From: Epiperipatus broadwayi
Taxonomy: Eukaryota > Onychophora > Udeonychophora > Euonychophora > Peripatidae
Length of the DNA stretch: 64,000 nucleotides
NCBI GenBank assembly: GCA_028023455.1
Contig: JAQFVV010012403.1
Coordinates: 622,001 to 686,000 of the forward strand
Direction of reading: 5' to 3'
The translations under genes were made by a program, and so were the position numbers. The stretch's first letter is position 1. The number at the start of each line of letters is the position of its first letter. The notes beneath the pieces are model-generated. The model had not been told where the DNA came from and made no database searches. It worked only from the letters and a program-made list of their open reading frames with translations. Of this stretch, positions 12,380 to 25,000 are shown in pieces.

Positions 12380-13175
12380 ATGTATAGTTGAAAAATTAGG
12401 AATGAAGAAAGTTTATGGATAATAAAAGAATAGCTAAAATAGTATTTAATTGGGTTATGAGTAAAGGGCAGGTAACAAGATGGGTGAGAAAGGTAATGCG
12501 GTATGCAAAAGATTTGGATAAAGAATTTATATCAGTATATTTCTACAAAAGATGGGATGATTGTGTTAAGAGGATTGTTGAGTGTTATAGTAGTAAGGAA
12601 TGTGATAAAGGAATAGATTTATTAATAAAGAATAGAGAGTTAGAGAGATGGAGAAATAGTATGGAGAGTAAAAAGAGTTTAAATATATACTGAAATAAAC
12701 AGAATATTAGGTGTGAGTTAATATATGATAATAGTAAGGAAAGTAGTTTATTATTTAAGGCTGGAACAGGATCTTTAGCTACAAGAGAATATACATGTAA
12801 ATGGCAAAAAATGGGTGATTTATTTTGTAAATTATGTAAGGAAGGAATAAAAAATATTAGGCATTTGTTAATTGAATGTAAATGTTTGAAAACAGAAAGG
12901 GTACATATAATGAAGTTATGGAAGAATAAATATGAAAAAAGTGATTATACAGAAAGTGAATTATTGGTTTTTATGCTGGGTTTGGGAAAAGATAAAGGAG
13001 ATTTAGATATAAAGGTTATAGAATTGACAAAGATTATGTTGTGGAAATGGGATGGAGCCGAATATGGGAACATTTAGAGTGGGGAATGGAAAATAAAGTG
13101 GCTAACAGGTTTATCTGGGCATAATTGCTGAGATATTCTTGACTTAGTTTAAGGAGAATCCACAATACATCACAT
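12380..13175 (+). pseudogene. LINE family M, 3' part, copy C (best preserved)
   Basis: Two frames give the clearest view of this family. Frame 12415-12693 has AKIVFNWVMSKG, TRWVRK and VYFYKRWDDCVKRIV. Frame 12811-13077 has a Cys/His motif FCKLCKEGIKNIRHLLIEC (Cys-x2-Cys, His, Cys), then an acidic and lysine-rich end with ELTKIMLWKWDGAEY. The Cys/His module near the C terminus is typical of LINE RT proteins. A stop and a short gap separate the frames, so it is non-functional. The 3' end finishes in a short ACATC repeat at about 13160-13180, the simple-repeat tail expected of a LINE. The RT core is missing (5' truncation). Confidence 0.75.
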
Positions 13176-13854
13176 CACATCAAATTAAAATTGCTCATTT
13201 TCCATTCATTTTTTAGTTAAAATTATCTGCAAACTCTAATAAAAATGTTTGGTCATAGGAATATATATCTATGCAACTAGATTGGAAATTGGGAAGTACG
13301 TTAAAATTGAGTTAACAAAATTTTATCCAGACAGACAACAAACCGAAATATTTAAATAAAAGCATATAATATAAAAAAGAAAAAAGCATTTTATTTTAAT
13401 AATTTTTGTTAGAAAGGTATCAAATATTGTAATTGGAAGTGGATATATTATGCTTATCTATTGTTTTATAATATCGTGCATTGATATTAGTTTTAATGTA
13501 TAATATATGTGTGTTTGGTAACATTTATTTAGGTCGAAATTGTGTAGAATGTATAGCAATGGAAATATATCTCTTGATCTGGCTTCACGCTTTGTTAGTC
13601 AACAGTGGTTTTGAATGAATAAAAATTATCATTGCTGTAATATTAGGTAATATTAATTCAAATTGTAACTACAAAAGGCAAGTGACATTGGAAATATATT
13701 CCTTGATCAGGTTTTACGGTTTTGATAATCAAGTATGTTTTATATTAAATAAAACAAAACAACATCATTGATTTCTTATTTATTAAGATTTATTTAAATA
13801 ACAATATATATAAATAATAACTATATATATAATAGTACGTGAAGTATTTCAACA

Positions 13855-14105
13855 AAGAACAGATATCATTAAAGAGATTAAGAGATTGAAAAGGAATTGG
13901 GTTGGACACATTGCTAGAAGAAATAATAATAGATGGACAGTTGAAATCTTAAATGGGAACCCAAGAGATTGTAAAAGATGTAGAAAAAGATCATATGTGA
14001 AATGAAATGGATGAAAGTTTGTTGGTATGATAGGAAGAGAAATTATAAATTGGAGAAACCGGATTAAGCTTGGAGAGATCTTCATCTTGCAAAGTATTAA
14101 TAATG
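13855..14105 (+). pseudogene. RTE-like LINE tail, copy 1
   Basis: Degraded copy of the C-terminal end found intact-looking at 25.64-26.0 kb: decoded pieces include IKRL, WVGHIARR, RWTVEIL and a CTTGGAGAGATCTTCATC block near the stop. It lacks everything upstream. Several small deletions break the frame. Confidence 0.7.
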
Positions 14106-14109
14106 GTTA

Positions 14110-15280
14110 TAAATAATGATGAAGGCATGTACAATTACCTCTGTTTGCCCTATTGGTTTGTCTTTTGTTCTGATTTTTTTTGGGGTGGGAGGGGACATGT
14201 CTTTTCTATGCTTATTTAATGATCCACAAACTAGGACAATTTAAGACTCATGGGATAGTTTCTGGGAAACCCTCTTTACAAATTCTGGTTCAGGATAGTC
14301 AATGTTGGGGCTTTGCACCTTTGATGGAGGAAGTTCCTTTAAAATTGGTTCTGTGTATCTTTATTATCGTAGACAATTCAGAATTGGGCTAATATTTTAT
14401 ATCTTAGTTAAATAAAGAGCTAATAGACGTTCTCATAATATTGGTACTGACTTAGTTGAGTCAATAAATTACACTCATTGTTTAAAGATACATTGGATAC
14501 TGTCCAGAGTCCCTTGATAATAAGTACTCGTTTCCTTTTCTCTTTTGGCTCATGCATATATGTATATATATATGTGGAAAGAGAGAAACTGAAATATCAG
14601 AAAATAACTTATATCTACAGTCTTTACTCTTCTTTTTTCTTTCAAGAAGATATTTTTTAATAACAGAATTTTTGCCATCTAAATGAAAATGATTTATAAA
14701 TTTTTAACTTATTGTTGAAAATAAGTGTATTCAAACAATTCACAATAGTTGCATGTTATTGATAATTTTATAGTAAATGAAATCTTTTTAATAGCCCTCC
14801 TGCTGAAAGGGGGGTGGGGGGGTGCGAGGTAAATAATATCTTACACATTTTTAGAGAAAGATAAAAATTGTTCTCTAAGCCGACAGAAAAATGCAATCAT
14901 ATAAAGTTTTGATGCCTCTAAATAGTTTTAATCTCATTACATCAGAAATGAAAGAAAGCTGGCAACCTTATTTTAACCCCAATCGCTAATGTTATAAACA
15001 AAATCTTTTAATAATCAGAAGCAAGCATATATTCAGACTTAACCTAAACAGTTTTAAAGATCAATTGCTAACTAAGCGCCAATTCCATCTCATCCTATTC
15101 AAACAAAATGTCATAAATGTTTACTAATGTTTCACTTACTTAACAAACTGCGTTTAAGTTATTAAAAAGTAAAAGTAAATGAAATGCAGTCTTCTTGTCA
15201 TCAATATAGCATTGACAAAAACAAAGTGACTATAAACAAAAATTATCCTGTCCTGCGAAGTGATAAAGAGAAGTATTAAA
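14110..15280. other. AT-rich stretch, no feature recognised
   Basis: Contains a G-rich patch near 14810-14825 and a short AT microsatellite near 14555-14572. The open frames at 14180-14392 and 14478-14660 have no recognisable domain. Confidence 0.4.
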
Positions 15281-15284
15281 GTCA

Positions 15285-15425
15285 TCGGACACCCTCGAGC
15301 AGTAAAGCCCTTTGATAAGGTCCTCAGATCAAATCCAGTTTTGGAACTTTCCGTGGTCGAATTTCGTATGAACTCTGGGGCAATAAAATCATTTGATTAT
15401 TTAGTCTGAGTTCGAATCCCTTATA
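15285..15425 (+). repeat. Dispersed repeat B, copy 1
   Basis: Shares with 20885-21005 the blocks AAGGTCCTCAGAT / AAGATCCTCAGAT, GAATTTCTTATGAACTC-like text and TCATTTGATTATTT at similar spacing. A box B-like TCAGATCAAATCC at about 15325 hints at a tRNA-derived origin, but no convincing box A is seen. Confidence 0.5.
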
Positions 15426-16222
15426 TATTACATTATATGTGTGCAGGTGTGTATAAGTCTGTACAGTATATTAATTTACATTACAAATATAGTAATATTT
15501 TTTATATCTAGGATCCAATAACCAATTGCTTCAGTTCTGTACAATTTGAAAAAGTAGTTATTAAGAAATTAGAAAGTCATAAATTTGAATTTATGAATTT
15601 CACAAAAGCATTGCGTAAATCAAAAGATTTTACATCGCACCAATTTTTTCACCTGTGCCCAACAACTTTTGCACTGCGGTTCAATTTATATATATAATGT
15701 AGTATTCTATATATAAATAATATTTAGCATTTTTCAAATAATGTAATAATATATTATAGGAAAAAAAAGTATTGATTTTATTGAATGTGTTATGTTGTGA
15801 TCAGACGTTTTTCAACTTTAAATTAATCATGTATGGCTTTTTTTTTTTTTAGCAATTTGATTGATTTAAATTTTGTAAAGAATGAAATTGCAAGGTTTAC
15901 AATTATAAAAAGAAAGGTAAAAATAATTGAGAATTCCCTTTGGATTAGTCCTCACAATTAAACAAATGTGAAATGTCTACATAGAAAACGAAAGTCAAAC
16001 TTTTTTTTTTACTTTCATTCAACTAATTGTTTCTTTTTATATTTTTTATTATTATTGTATTCTTTGCACAATCTACCTTTAATTTATAGAATTAGGGTTT
16101 TAATTTTACAATGCAACATGTTTGCACATGTTCCATAGGTTGGCCATTCCTGTTGTAGATTATTTTGAAGCTTTGTTAAAAAAATTGAGATTAACAATAA
16201 TGCACGATAAAAAGCAACAACA

Positions 16223-16339
16223 TGTCAAGCGTTTCTGGCCGAGAGGTCAGCGCAGCTGCCTTGCAAGCAAGCAGTTGGTTGCAGATGGTTGTTGCGGGTT
16301 CGCGTCCCAGACGATGCTATGACATATGAAAAAAAAAAA
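16223..16339 (+). repeat. tRNA-derived SINE, copy 2
   Basis: Starts TGTCAAGCGTTTCTGG, with box A-like TGGCCGAGAGGTCAG, a GCCTTGCAAGC anticodon-arm-like segment, box B-like GGGTTCGCGTCCC and end GATGCTATGACATATG followed by an A run. It carries extra sequence in the middle compared with the copy at 25.0 kb. A flanking AAAGCAACAACAT block appears on both sides (about 16210 and 16336), a good candidate target-site duplication. Confidence 0.8.
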
Positions 16340-16979
16340 GCAACAACATATAATTTAAAACCAATGATGATGATAACAACAATAGTGGTAGTAGGAATAA
16401 TTACATCATGAACTATGCTGTCTACTGGTAGGTTATATAGGTTGCAAATAATGGAATGGTCTTTAGATATAAAGGTCAACTAAACAGTGCCTGACTAAGA
16501 GCTTCTACTACAGTGCATGATAGAGTGTTCGTTCATCAAAAACTAGGTACTGTTTTTGATATAAACAGTCATTTCTATCCCCTCATTTCCTCTTCTTTAG
16601 CACTTAAGCTATTATAGAGCTTGGTCATTGTGAGTCTCTCATGCCATTGATGACCAGGCCCACTCTAAGCACAGCGTTTATGACTTCCAATTTCTTTTCT
16701 TTTCTTTTTTTAACTTAGGCTCTCAAGAATTAAGAAAATAATGATGGGGTCAGACTTAGTGGACTGGAAATCCTTAGTTGTGATCTTAGCTTATGGTAGC
16801 ACAATCACTATCGATTCAGTTTGCAACTAGATTTCAGAAATTTCAGTTGGCAAAGATTGTATGTTTAGGCAGCCCTATTTACAGATCCTCTTGCCTACTG
16901 TAGAAGTGGAAAGGCCAAAAAAATATGGCTTAAAAATGGCTTAGTTCACACAGTTTGGGTAGATTGTTGCACCTTGTGG

Positions 16980-19890
16980 ATTACTCAATTCGGCAGAATA
17001 AGAAATAGTAATAATATTTTTCTTTAAATATTGATACATTGGATGTGTGAACTTTACTTGATAGAAAGACTAGAATAGAGGACTGCATTGGTGGCAAAGA
17101 AGCTACCAAGATTCAAGGTCAATATAGTGAGCTTACTTCCCAGAGGAAGGAGGTTTAATAGAAAAGATGGTAGAATACAAGTTATTTTTTTTGGAAAGGG
17201 AGTTCAGTCAGTAAAAAGAAAGTGTTGACATTGGTGTAAAGTCTAATTTAATATTTTCTATTGTTGGGAATTTCTCATGTATCAATGAAAGGCTAATAGT
17301 GTTAAAACTTGCTTTGCACAGTGAATCTTGTGCTTATTTTATTACTGCATGTCTACAACCTTAGATTCAGAGAAGGAAAACTTATTTCTTATTGAATTAC
17401 CACAATATCATCAAAAGATCAAATTTTTCGTCTTGGATATTTTAATACACGTGTTTGGTACAGATTGCACACTTTGGCCAAACGTTATTGGAAATTCAAA
17501 AGAATCTGTTGTTACTGAATTTATGCATAACATGTGGATTGCTTATCACCAACATTTTGTTTAGGCAAAAAAATTGCCATAAAGGAACACGGATGCATCC
17601 ACGCTCAAAACAATGGTGTTTAATAGGTTATATTATAGTTAGTAGTTAGAATAGCAGTTTACATTACACAAGGACTTAAAAGCGTAGATTGTTGTTTAAA
17701 TCATAGATTAATACATTCCAAGATTAAAATGATAGATGCATTAAAAAATAGATGTCATTCCAATCATTAGGTACTAAATATGAGCAACTATTAAGCATTA
17801 AAATTGGTAATTTGGATCTTTGGATGTATCATATTACTGAAGCATGGAACTCTTAAAAAATGTGTTATGGATATAAGCAAATCTGTTCTTGAGTTCATTA
17901 AAAGAAGAATCATGATTGGTTCTCTGATAATGACTTTATTATCAATGATTTAATTAAAAAGAAATGTGACATTTTCTGCTTGCAGAATAATAGATTAAAT
18001 GTGGAACTCCATAATAAAGATGATGATCTAAAGGTAGAAATTCAACTACTGTCAAGAAAGCTTAAAAATGATTGGTGGAGTAAAACTGCAAAAGATAGAG
18101 ACATTCTCTGATCAAGGCCATAATAAAACTTTTTTTGATACATTGAAAGCAGCATATGGATCTGAGAAATGTTTTTACAATTCTATTAAATCCAGAAATG
18201 GCATTCTTATAAGATGACAGTGATATTTTGAACAGATGGAAGGAGTATTTTGATAATCTTTTGAATTATGATATTCATCTAATTTAGATTTGGACAGAGA
18301 TATGCAGCTTAGTAAAGTCAAAACTGCTCTTTGTAATCTTAAAAATGTAAGGCTGCAAGTTCTGATGAAATATCCAGAGAAGTTTTAAAATATGGTAGTG
18401 ATTTATTGGCTTCAAAAATCTTGGAAAATTTTAGGAATATATGGACCAATGAAATTGGGCCATCTAATCTTAAAGATGTTTTTATTGTTTTAATTTTTAA
18501 AAAGGGAATAGGCGAGGTTGCAGTAATAATGATAATCTACTACAGCTAATGTACTTTCAAGAATTTTATTGAATAGATTGCTTCCAGTTATAGATGAATA
18601 CTTACCAGAGACAGTGCGGTTTTTGAGAATCAAGAAACCCTATAGATATGGGGTTTTTTTTTGCTAGACAAATGGAAGAAAAAATGTCTAGAAGCAAGTA
18701 AATATTTATGTATTGCTTTTATTCATTTGATGAAGGCATTTGATTCAGTTAGTAGTACAGGTCTATCATATTGTTTAAATAAGATGGTTGTCTACCAAAA
18801 ATTATTCATTTTGTACAACCTCTACATGATGGAATGAGAGGAAATGGTATTACTGCAGATGGAAAATCTGAGGCAAGTGAAACAAGGATGTGTATTTGCT
18901 CCAACATTGTTATCAATTTTTATGACAGTGATCTTTGGAGTTATTCGTAGGTGGGTTAATCAAACAGGAATCAAGATACGATACAGATTTGATATTGGAA
19001 TTTTTAATTTGAATCAAGTATGCTGATAACTGGACTATTTTTGCCAGTTCACAAAATGATTTACAGAATGTTCTTAATATTTTGAATGCAACATATGGTT
19101 TATTAATTAATGTTCAAAAAACTCATGACCTCAATCCACGACCGAAGAAAAATCCTCTCAATATTTATCTTGGATGCTTATCAACTTAAGAATGTAAAGG
19201 AGTTTAATTACCTTGGTAGTTTTATAAATAGAAAAGTGGACTTATAAATTGAGGCACAACACAGACTTCAGGGTGCTCCTTCTGTGTTTTAGAATGTTAA
19301 AAATATTCATCACAGGTAAATAACTACCATAACTAAGTTAGCTATTTATAGAACTGTTATTGGATGAAAGTGAAACCAAGACACCTTACTGATGCAGTAT
19401 AAAGATGTTAGAAAATTTTCATTTAAAGATGCTCCAGAAAATTTTAAAAATACAACTACAAGATCATAAATCTAATGAATATGTTTTTCAGCTTGCTGGA
19501 TTTGATACTATTAAGTCCACTATTGTAAAATCACACCTTCATTGGATTGGACATAAAAAAAACAAATGAACAATGGAAGACTTCCTATCATTTTGTGGTC
19601 AACTTGAGCATGGTTTTCATAGGAGAGATAGACCCTGTCTGTAATATAAGGATTATCTGAAAGACATGTCAGTTGTTTCCATTGGAGAGATATGACAGAA
19701 TACAACTAGACATGGTGTTGGAATATTTCAGGACGTTTTCTGCTATGGGAACTAAAAGACAATATCATAAAATAACAACTAAACAGAAAAATGGTCCAGC
19801 ATGTTTTATTATACAGATGTACTTGTGGTTAACAGATTAGTTTCTATAGTCATGGCAAAACTCATTTGTAGAATAGTTTCTCTTTTTGGA
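16980..19890 (+). pseudogene. LINE family L, long decayed copy (endonuclease, RT, C-terminal finger)
   Basis: Pieces of a single APE-type non-LTR element can be read in order across several frames. Endonuclease part: GTDCTLWPNVIGN at about 17455-17495 and MHPRSKQWCLIGYIIV at about 17595-17640, which resemble the end of the endonuclease domain in this LINE group. RT part: VKQGCVFAPTLLSIF at about 18876-18920 (palm motif B region) and YADN at 19019-19030, where the usual second Asp of YADD is Asn. Then NYLG near 19208, RT-connection text including LAIYRTVIG, and LAGFDTIKSTIVKSHLHWIG near 19490-19550. The end has a Cys-x-Cys-like segment followed by FYSHGKTH at about 19810-19857, a C2H2-like tail. 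Many stops and frameshifts mean it is dead. Clade not assigned. Confidence 0.75.
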
Positions 19891-19894
19891 GTTG

Positions 19895-20620
19895 GCCATA
19901 CTCATTTATGAGTGACTGTTCATTATTTATTATTACTAGGAAACATAAATTGTCACCATGGATTCATGTTTGTGCATTTTCCAGATCACATTCATGGTAA
20001 TTGTAGAACTCCATGAAAAAATTCCCTACAGTTTTATGGATATCTAGTTCTCATATATATATATATAAATTTAGGATGATATTTAAAATGAGAATGATGA
20101 TAAAGTCAGAGCTATGCTTTGTGGATTTGAGGCTGCCGAATTTTCAATTAGATAAAATTATTAAAATCTTTCAAATTGGTTGTTAAATGACTTGAACGGA
20201 AGAGTTTTTTTTTAATGTATAATAGAATATAATATTCTGTATTTATATATAATAATTTTATAGTATTTCAAGAATCACCAGTGACCAATATAGTCTAAAC
20301 TTAAATTGTAAAAGAAATGTTATACTTGCAGATTGTAAAATAATCATCAAATGGTTTACACAGGTTTGTAGTAAGTTCAAGCACTGGAAATAACAGAATT
20401 AGGTCACGATCCATAGATGTAGACTTCTAGAATCTGCCACTCTATCTCTCTACATATCATATGGATCTGCAGATTATATATGAAAAGTGATATAGAGAAA
20501 GAAATAACGATATTAATTGCTAGTAACAAATCCCTGAATCCATAATCAGAAATTGTATAGAAACAGACTTGAAGTTGAAGAAATGGAAGTTATCAAGTTG
20601 TGGAATAATGGTCAGTTATT
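19895..20620. other. AT-rich stretch, no gene recognised
   Basis: A short AT microsatellite lies near 20054-20067. Text near 20372-20440 (TTCAAGCACTGGAAATAAC) loosely resembles 22150-22200, suggesting another low-copy repeat. No further assignment. Confidence 0.35.
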
Positions 20621-20624
20621 TGAG

Positions 20625-20700
20625 TAGATCACCGTAGCCAGAAACTAGTCTGGGGATGTTGATAGAAAAGCCCTGAATAGTATTTTTATAAGCACACCAT
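20625..20700 (+). repeat. Palindromic repeat family 2, short remnant
   Basis: GTAGCCAGAAACTAGTCTGG at 20633-20652 followed by GGATGTTGAT matches the second half of the family 2 HHR and its downstream text at 33196-33225. The CTGATGA half is absent (CCGTAGCC instead), so it is a 5'-truncated or decayed piece. Confidence 0.6.
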
Positions 20701-20884
20701 CTATTTAACCCTCACGATTGCAGTATACCGCAGTCATGGAATAATATAAATAGATCTCGCTCTAAAGAAATTAGTTGCTACTTAATCCTATTGTACCATA
20801 ATATGCGTCTGATGTTGATGCCATGTCTTGTGTGATATTGATACTATGTCATAGTTGGTCATTTCTCTGCATGGTTCAGTGAAG

Positions 20885-21005
20885 TGATAGAATATCAGAT
20901 AGCAGAGTATAAGATCCTCAGATTTGTTTTAGTTCTGGCACTCCTGGCATTTGAATTTCTTATGAACTCCAGAGAAATGAAGTCATTTGATTATTTTTAG
21001 CTCTT
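20885..21005 (+). repeat. Dispersed repeat B, copy 2
   Basis: Second copy of the repeat at 15285-15425, sharing the TCCTCAGAT, TTCTTATGAACTC and GTCATTTGATTATTTT blocks in the same order. It is not long enough to show termini. Confidence 0.5.
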
Positions 21006-21556
21006 TTTTCGCAACATGCTATAGTTTTTTTCTACTATAATCTCTTGTTTTATAGTTTATTCAAATGTCAGTAAGATAGTGTTGTGATTATTTCTAAACA
21101 TTAAAATAATCTTTTGTCTAAGACCTAAAGTGAAACTGAAGCTATTTCATCAAAGTACATTGGGTAGTTCAAAATACAGAAGTCAATGCTGCACAAAGTA
21201 CTTAATATTACCTCTCGAAAGACATTAAGCATGATTGAGACCAAGTAAATTAATTAATGCTTTTTTAGAAAACAAATCTTACTGTATGTTATTATTGTTT
21301 TTTTTTTTTTATATACTAGATCAATGAAGTCAAAATATTAAAAATAGGTACATTTATGGATAACTGTACTATGATTTTTGTATGGCACAATAGAAAATAA
21401 ATAATAATTAAAGTTTGAGTTTCACTATTTAATAAAATAAGCCCATTAGGTGATCAGATCTATTGTATGTATATTGCTTTTTAATGTCTATTCTATTATC
21501 CATCTATTTAATTACTTTAAGAAGTATAATAATTACTCTTTCTTATTGCATTGCAA

Positions 21557-21750
21557 ATTGTCCAAGTACATTACTACTATTACACAATGCTTTATTTACC
21601 ACTCTTTTTACAGTTTACAGTTTCGATTGCCCCAGCAATCTTCTTCAGAACTTTATATCTCCTAACCTCAACTGCTAAAATGAAATTGTAAACTGTAAAA
21701 AAGGGTGGTAAATAAAGCATTGTGTAACAGTAATAAAGTGCTTGGACAAT
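21557..21750. mobile_element. Palindromic element with a hammerhead, family 4
   Basis: Arms of about 70 bases (21557-21628 and about 21685-21750) are inverted copies starting ATTGTCCAAG and containing CACAATGCTTTATTTACCAC. The 60-base centre holds an HHR on the minus strand. The right arm keeps only the GAAA-distal part of the ribozyme region, so the element looks like an inverted dimer that lost one core. Confidence 0.75.
21612..21652 (-). ncRNA. Hammerhead ribozyme motif, family 4
   Basis: Read on the minus strand: AGTT (stem I), CTGAAGA core plus one extra A, stem II GATTGC / GCAATC with loop TGGG, GAAA, a minimal stem III AC/GT with one loop base, A as the cleavage-site base, then AACT closing stem I with AGTT. 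All invariant core bases are present. Stem III of two pairs is like the short stem III of type I hammerheads in PLEs and retrozymes, which often cleave better as dimers. Stem I is short (four pairs seen), so activity is uncertain. Confidence 0.7.
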
Positions 21751-21759
21751 TTAGTATTA

Positions 21760-23855
21760 TATGGTACCTATTTAATTACCTGCTATGGTCTCACAACTGC
21801 AACAACAAATCAAATTTTACTGCAGTAATACGACAAGAGCTTTCCTGGGTCAATTAAAACTTTGAATTGCTGAGGAAACTTAAGCTTTAAAACACATTTT
21901 TTTTTTGGCTTCTGTAAGATATGTTTATACTGAAAATAAATGCTATCTCATATCCTTCCCAAAATAAAAAGAAAAAAACCTTCACTTCTATCTGTGCTTT
22001 TTGTAGCAGTTTAGATGTTAATAAAAATCTATAGATGCTTCCGATTTATAGAAATGAAAATCCCTGAATACTAAAAAATATTACTAAATGTTCGTATATT
22101 AGGAAAAAAATATGAATTGTGTATTGGTCGAGACTTAATAAGAAGTTTGAGCATCGGAAGTGACATCTGGAGCCATGATCTGTAGATCTCGATTTGCTGT
22201 CAAATTCTTATAAAAATCCCTGTGGTACAATGGAAGCTGATCTGCCCACAACCCTAGTTTGAACCCTAAAATGTAATTAATTTTTTTTTTTTCAGGTTTT
22301 AGTCAGGCTTTTGATTTTTCCTTCAGTTAAATGTCCCAAAAGACAATTCATCTAACCATCTTCTATTGGTTAGTGATTGGGTATCTTCTCATTCTTGGTT
22401 AAGGGAAAACAAGGATTGAAAATCTTCACCTTCCAGCAACTGGCAATCCTGTTAACGGAGGGGGGGGGATTGCTGGAGAGGTCTTTGCTCTACAGAAGTG
22501 GACTAGTTTAAAAAAGCCACAATTGCAAACATTTTAAAGATTAGTTTGTAAATTATAATGGAGATTTTATTAGATTAGATAATTAGTGTAGTTTTTTTGC
22601 TTCATTACATGTTATATGGTTATCAAACAATGACAACAAAACACTAATAATTAATAGTCTGTTGCTCTTGAGTTCAGAAGTTTGAGTGACAGAGATGGGT
22701 ATGGTCCATGGACTTTAAGCTCCAGAGTCTATCACTGAAGTATATGCAAGTGGTAGACTAACTGTTTGGGGAGTGTTTTTCCCCAAAAAATTACTAATAC
22801 AGCCAATGATCTTTTAATTAATGGATGCGAGCAGATTTTATCCAGAAGGTCTGTTTATTCGAAAATGTTGATGCTTTTAGACCATACATGTGAAATTGTA
22901 ACTCATGCCAAAGTTCGGGATTTTCATAGTGTAGACCAAAGTTGAAGGAGTACCAAACAAATGAAATGTTAATGACAAAGAAAAACCAGGTACGATGGCT
23001 AAATTGTGATTCAAATTAAGGAGAAACTGTTGGTAGGAGTTTTATGACAAAGAAATGAACCATTTTTTGAGCTTGCTTCTAAATTTGAATACATTAACAA
23101 AATCTTTGTTGATTGAATATCATTTCTTAAACGTGAATGAATAATTATAAATTTTCACAAAACTATGAAATTCTGTTCTAAAATTTAAAATTGCATTTAT
23201 ATTTATAAAATTATCAAAAAAATTAAATATTACAACTCATAACTATTGTAGTTACTTTCTTATCGTTATTTCAATTTTCTTAACTTGTGTATTTAAGAAT
23301 GAAACCAAATTTAAAAATCAAAATGTAATCATAAATATGTTTTTTTTTTTATAATTACTATATAAATTGGCCGTGCGTTACGTGTAATAAAAATAAATAT
23401 ATATAAAAAATCTTTTCTTCACATGCAGCTAGCTACATTCAATAAAAAGAAATACATAAAAAAAAAAACCTTTTCTTTTGTCAACATTTGAAACGTTTTG
23501 GCCAATTTATTACAAACAAGAATGAAAATGATGTAAATATTTTTAAGAATTATGAAACAATGCAATTTTTTTTCCAATGCTAAAGGGGAGTTCAAAAGTT
23601 TGTTTATATGTCATAATTCAAAGAATCTACCATTCGGAGATCATCTGAACTTGTGTGGACTTGATTGTAGTTTTTCTTCGTAGATTATTAACATCTTCAG
23701 ATTTATTTATTTTTAACTAATAAATCAATATTTATTTTATTTCCAAGTTTTACCATCAAGAGAACATAAAACAGACAAAGTAATATTAAAGATAACAACA
23801 GAGTGATTTAAAGCGAAGCATGGCAACACTACAGTATTCCATGAAGTCATCAACT
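21760..23855. other. AT-rich stretch with weak repeat traces
   Basis: No gene recognised. A G9 run lies near 22460. Near 22220-22262 a tRNA-like GTGGTACAATGGAAGC with CTAGTTTGAACCC could be the head of an old tRNA-derived repeat. No open frame carries a domain. Confidence 0.4.
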
Positions 23856-23860
23856 ATAAT

Positions 23861-23943
23861 TTTTTTTTCTTCATGTGTCATAGCATCGGCCGGGAAGCGA
23901 ACCCGCTAACCCGGGACAACTGCTTGTAAAGCAGCTGTGCTGA
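23861..23943 (-). repeat. tRNA-derived SINE, copy 3 (5'-truncated)
   Basis: On the minus strand: CTGCTTTACAAGCAG anticodon arm (triplet TAC), TTGTCCCGGGTTAG variable segment, CGGGTTCGCTTCCCGG T-arm, and end GATGCTATGACACATGAAG followed by an A run. Similarity stops within the D-arm region, as the box A part is missing. Confidence 0.8.
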
Positions 23944-24059
23944 CTATAATTGTCAGTAAGTTAAAAGAAAGCTATTCTATTCCAATTCAGCCACTTGTAA
24001 AATTTGAATAGTTAATTGATACTATGTGTAGTATTTATCAAATCCCTATTTAGATTGAT

Positions 24060-24365
24060 CAAAACGAAATATATGGGTGAGAGAACAAACAGGTGTGACT
24101 GACATCATTGAAAGAATTAAGAAACTCAATTGGAGTGGGGCTGGAAATATTGCTAGAAGAGATGATAATAGATGAACAGTTGAAATCTTAAACCGGATTC
24201 CAAGAGATTGTAAAAGACCTAGAAGAAGATCACATGTGAGATGGATGAATAAAATAAGGAAGTGTGCTTGGATAATGTGGAAAAGAGTGGCTAAGATCGG
24301 AGAAGATAGATTGGAGAGACCTTCGTCCTGCAGTGGGTCGATGATAATTGAAAATGATGATGATG
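24060..24365 (+). pseudogene. RTE-like LINE tail, copy 2
   Basis: Frame pieces WVREQTGVTDIIERIKKLNW, NIARRDDNR, TVEILNRIPRDCKRPRRRSH and a GGAGAGACCTTCGTCCTGC block match the copy at 25.64 kb. It is followed by a GATGATGATGAT tail. An in-frame stop (GATGAACAG for DGQ-like text) and other changes break it. Confidence 0.75.
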
Positions 24366-24369
24366 ATAG

Positions 24370-24995
24370 TTCATATTCTCAGATTGTTCAATGAGGGGAG
24401 TGAATATATCTGTTGAATGATTTGAAAAGGTATAACATAAAATTATTTTCTGTATTGTAAAAAAATACAGATATATTTATTTAAAAAATCGATTAATTTA
24501 TAAAAAAAAGTTCACCAAACCAATAACGCATCAGCTTATTGACTCAACTGCTGGAAGTAAAATTTGAAATGTATACTTCCGCCAACGATTAAATTTTTGT
24601 AGTTGGAAAATTATTTCAAGTATTATTTCATTTATTATTGATTAATCTAAATAGAGGATAAAAACACTACTCTGCCAGGCCTGCTTATAAATCTTGCATT
24701 GTTCTTCACAAAATTTCATAAAACCTCATTTGCTGTATAGTTTGATTTTAAAAAGCCGCAGTTCTGTAATGCTTACAAGCAAACTAGCTTGCACTATTAA
24801 TGACGATCATAGTAGGCTCAGTTTATAAACTTTCATTTCTTTTCTCACTTTTGCTTTTAGCATAAATGTAGAAAATCTTATTTTCCAATGAGATAAACGA
24901 TTTTAGATTCAGTTTTTTTATTATTAATAATGCTTGAGGATTCGCTTTGTTCATGAATTGTGCAAAGTCTTACAATATTCATCTGAACTAACGAA
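24370..24995. other. AT-rich stretch, no feature recognised
   Basis: Nothing recognised on either strand apart from short A/T tracts. Confidence 0.4.
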
Positions 24996-25000
24996 TAAAA

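Noticed and set aside
15320-15335. Minus-strand CTGAGGA in dispersed repeat B
   Set aside because: A possible CCTT/AAGG hairpin follows, but no GAAA is present in either copy.
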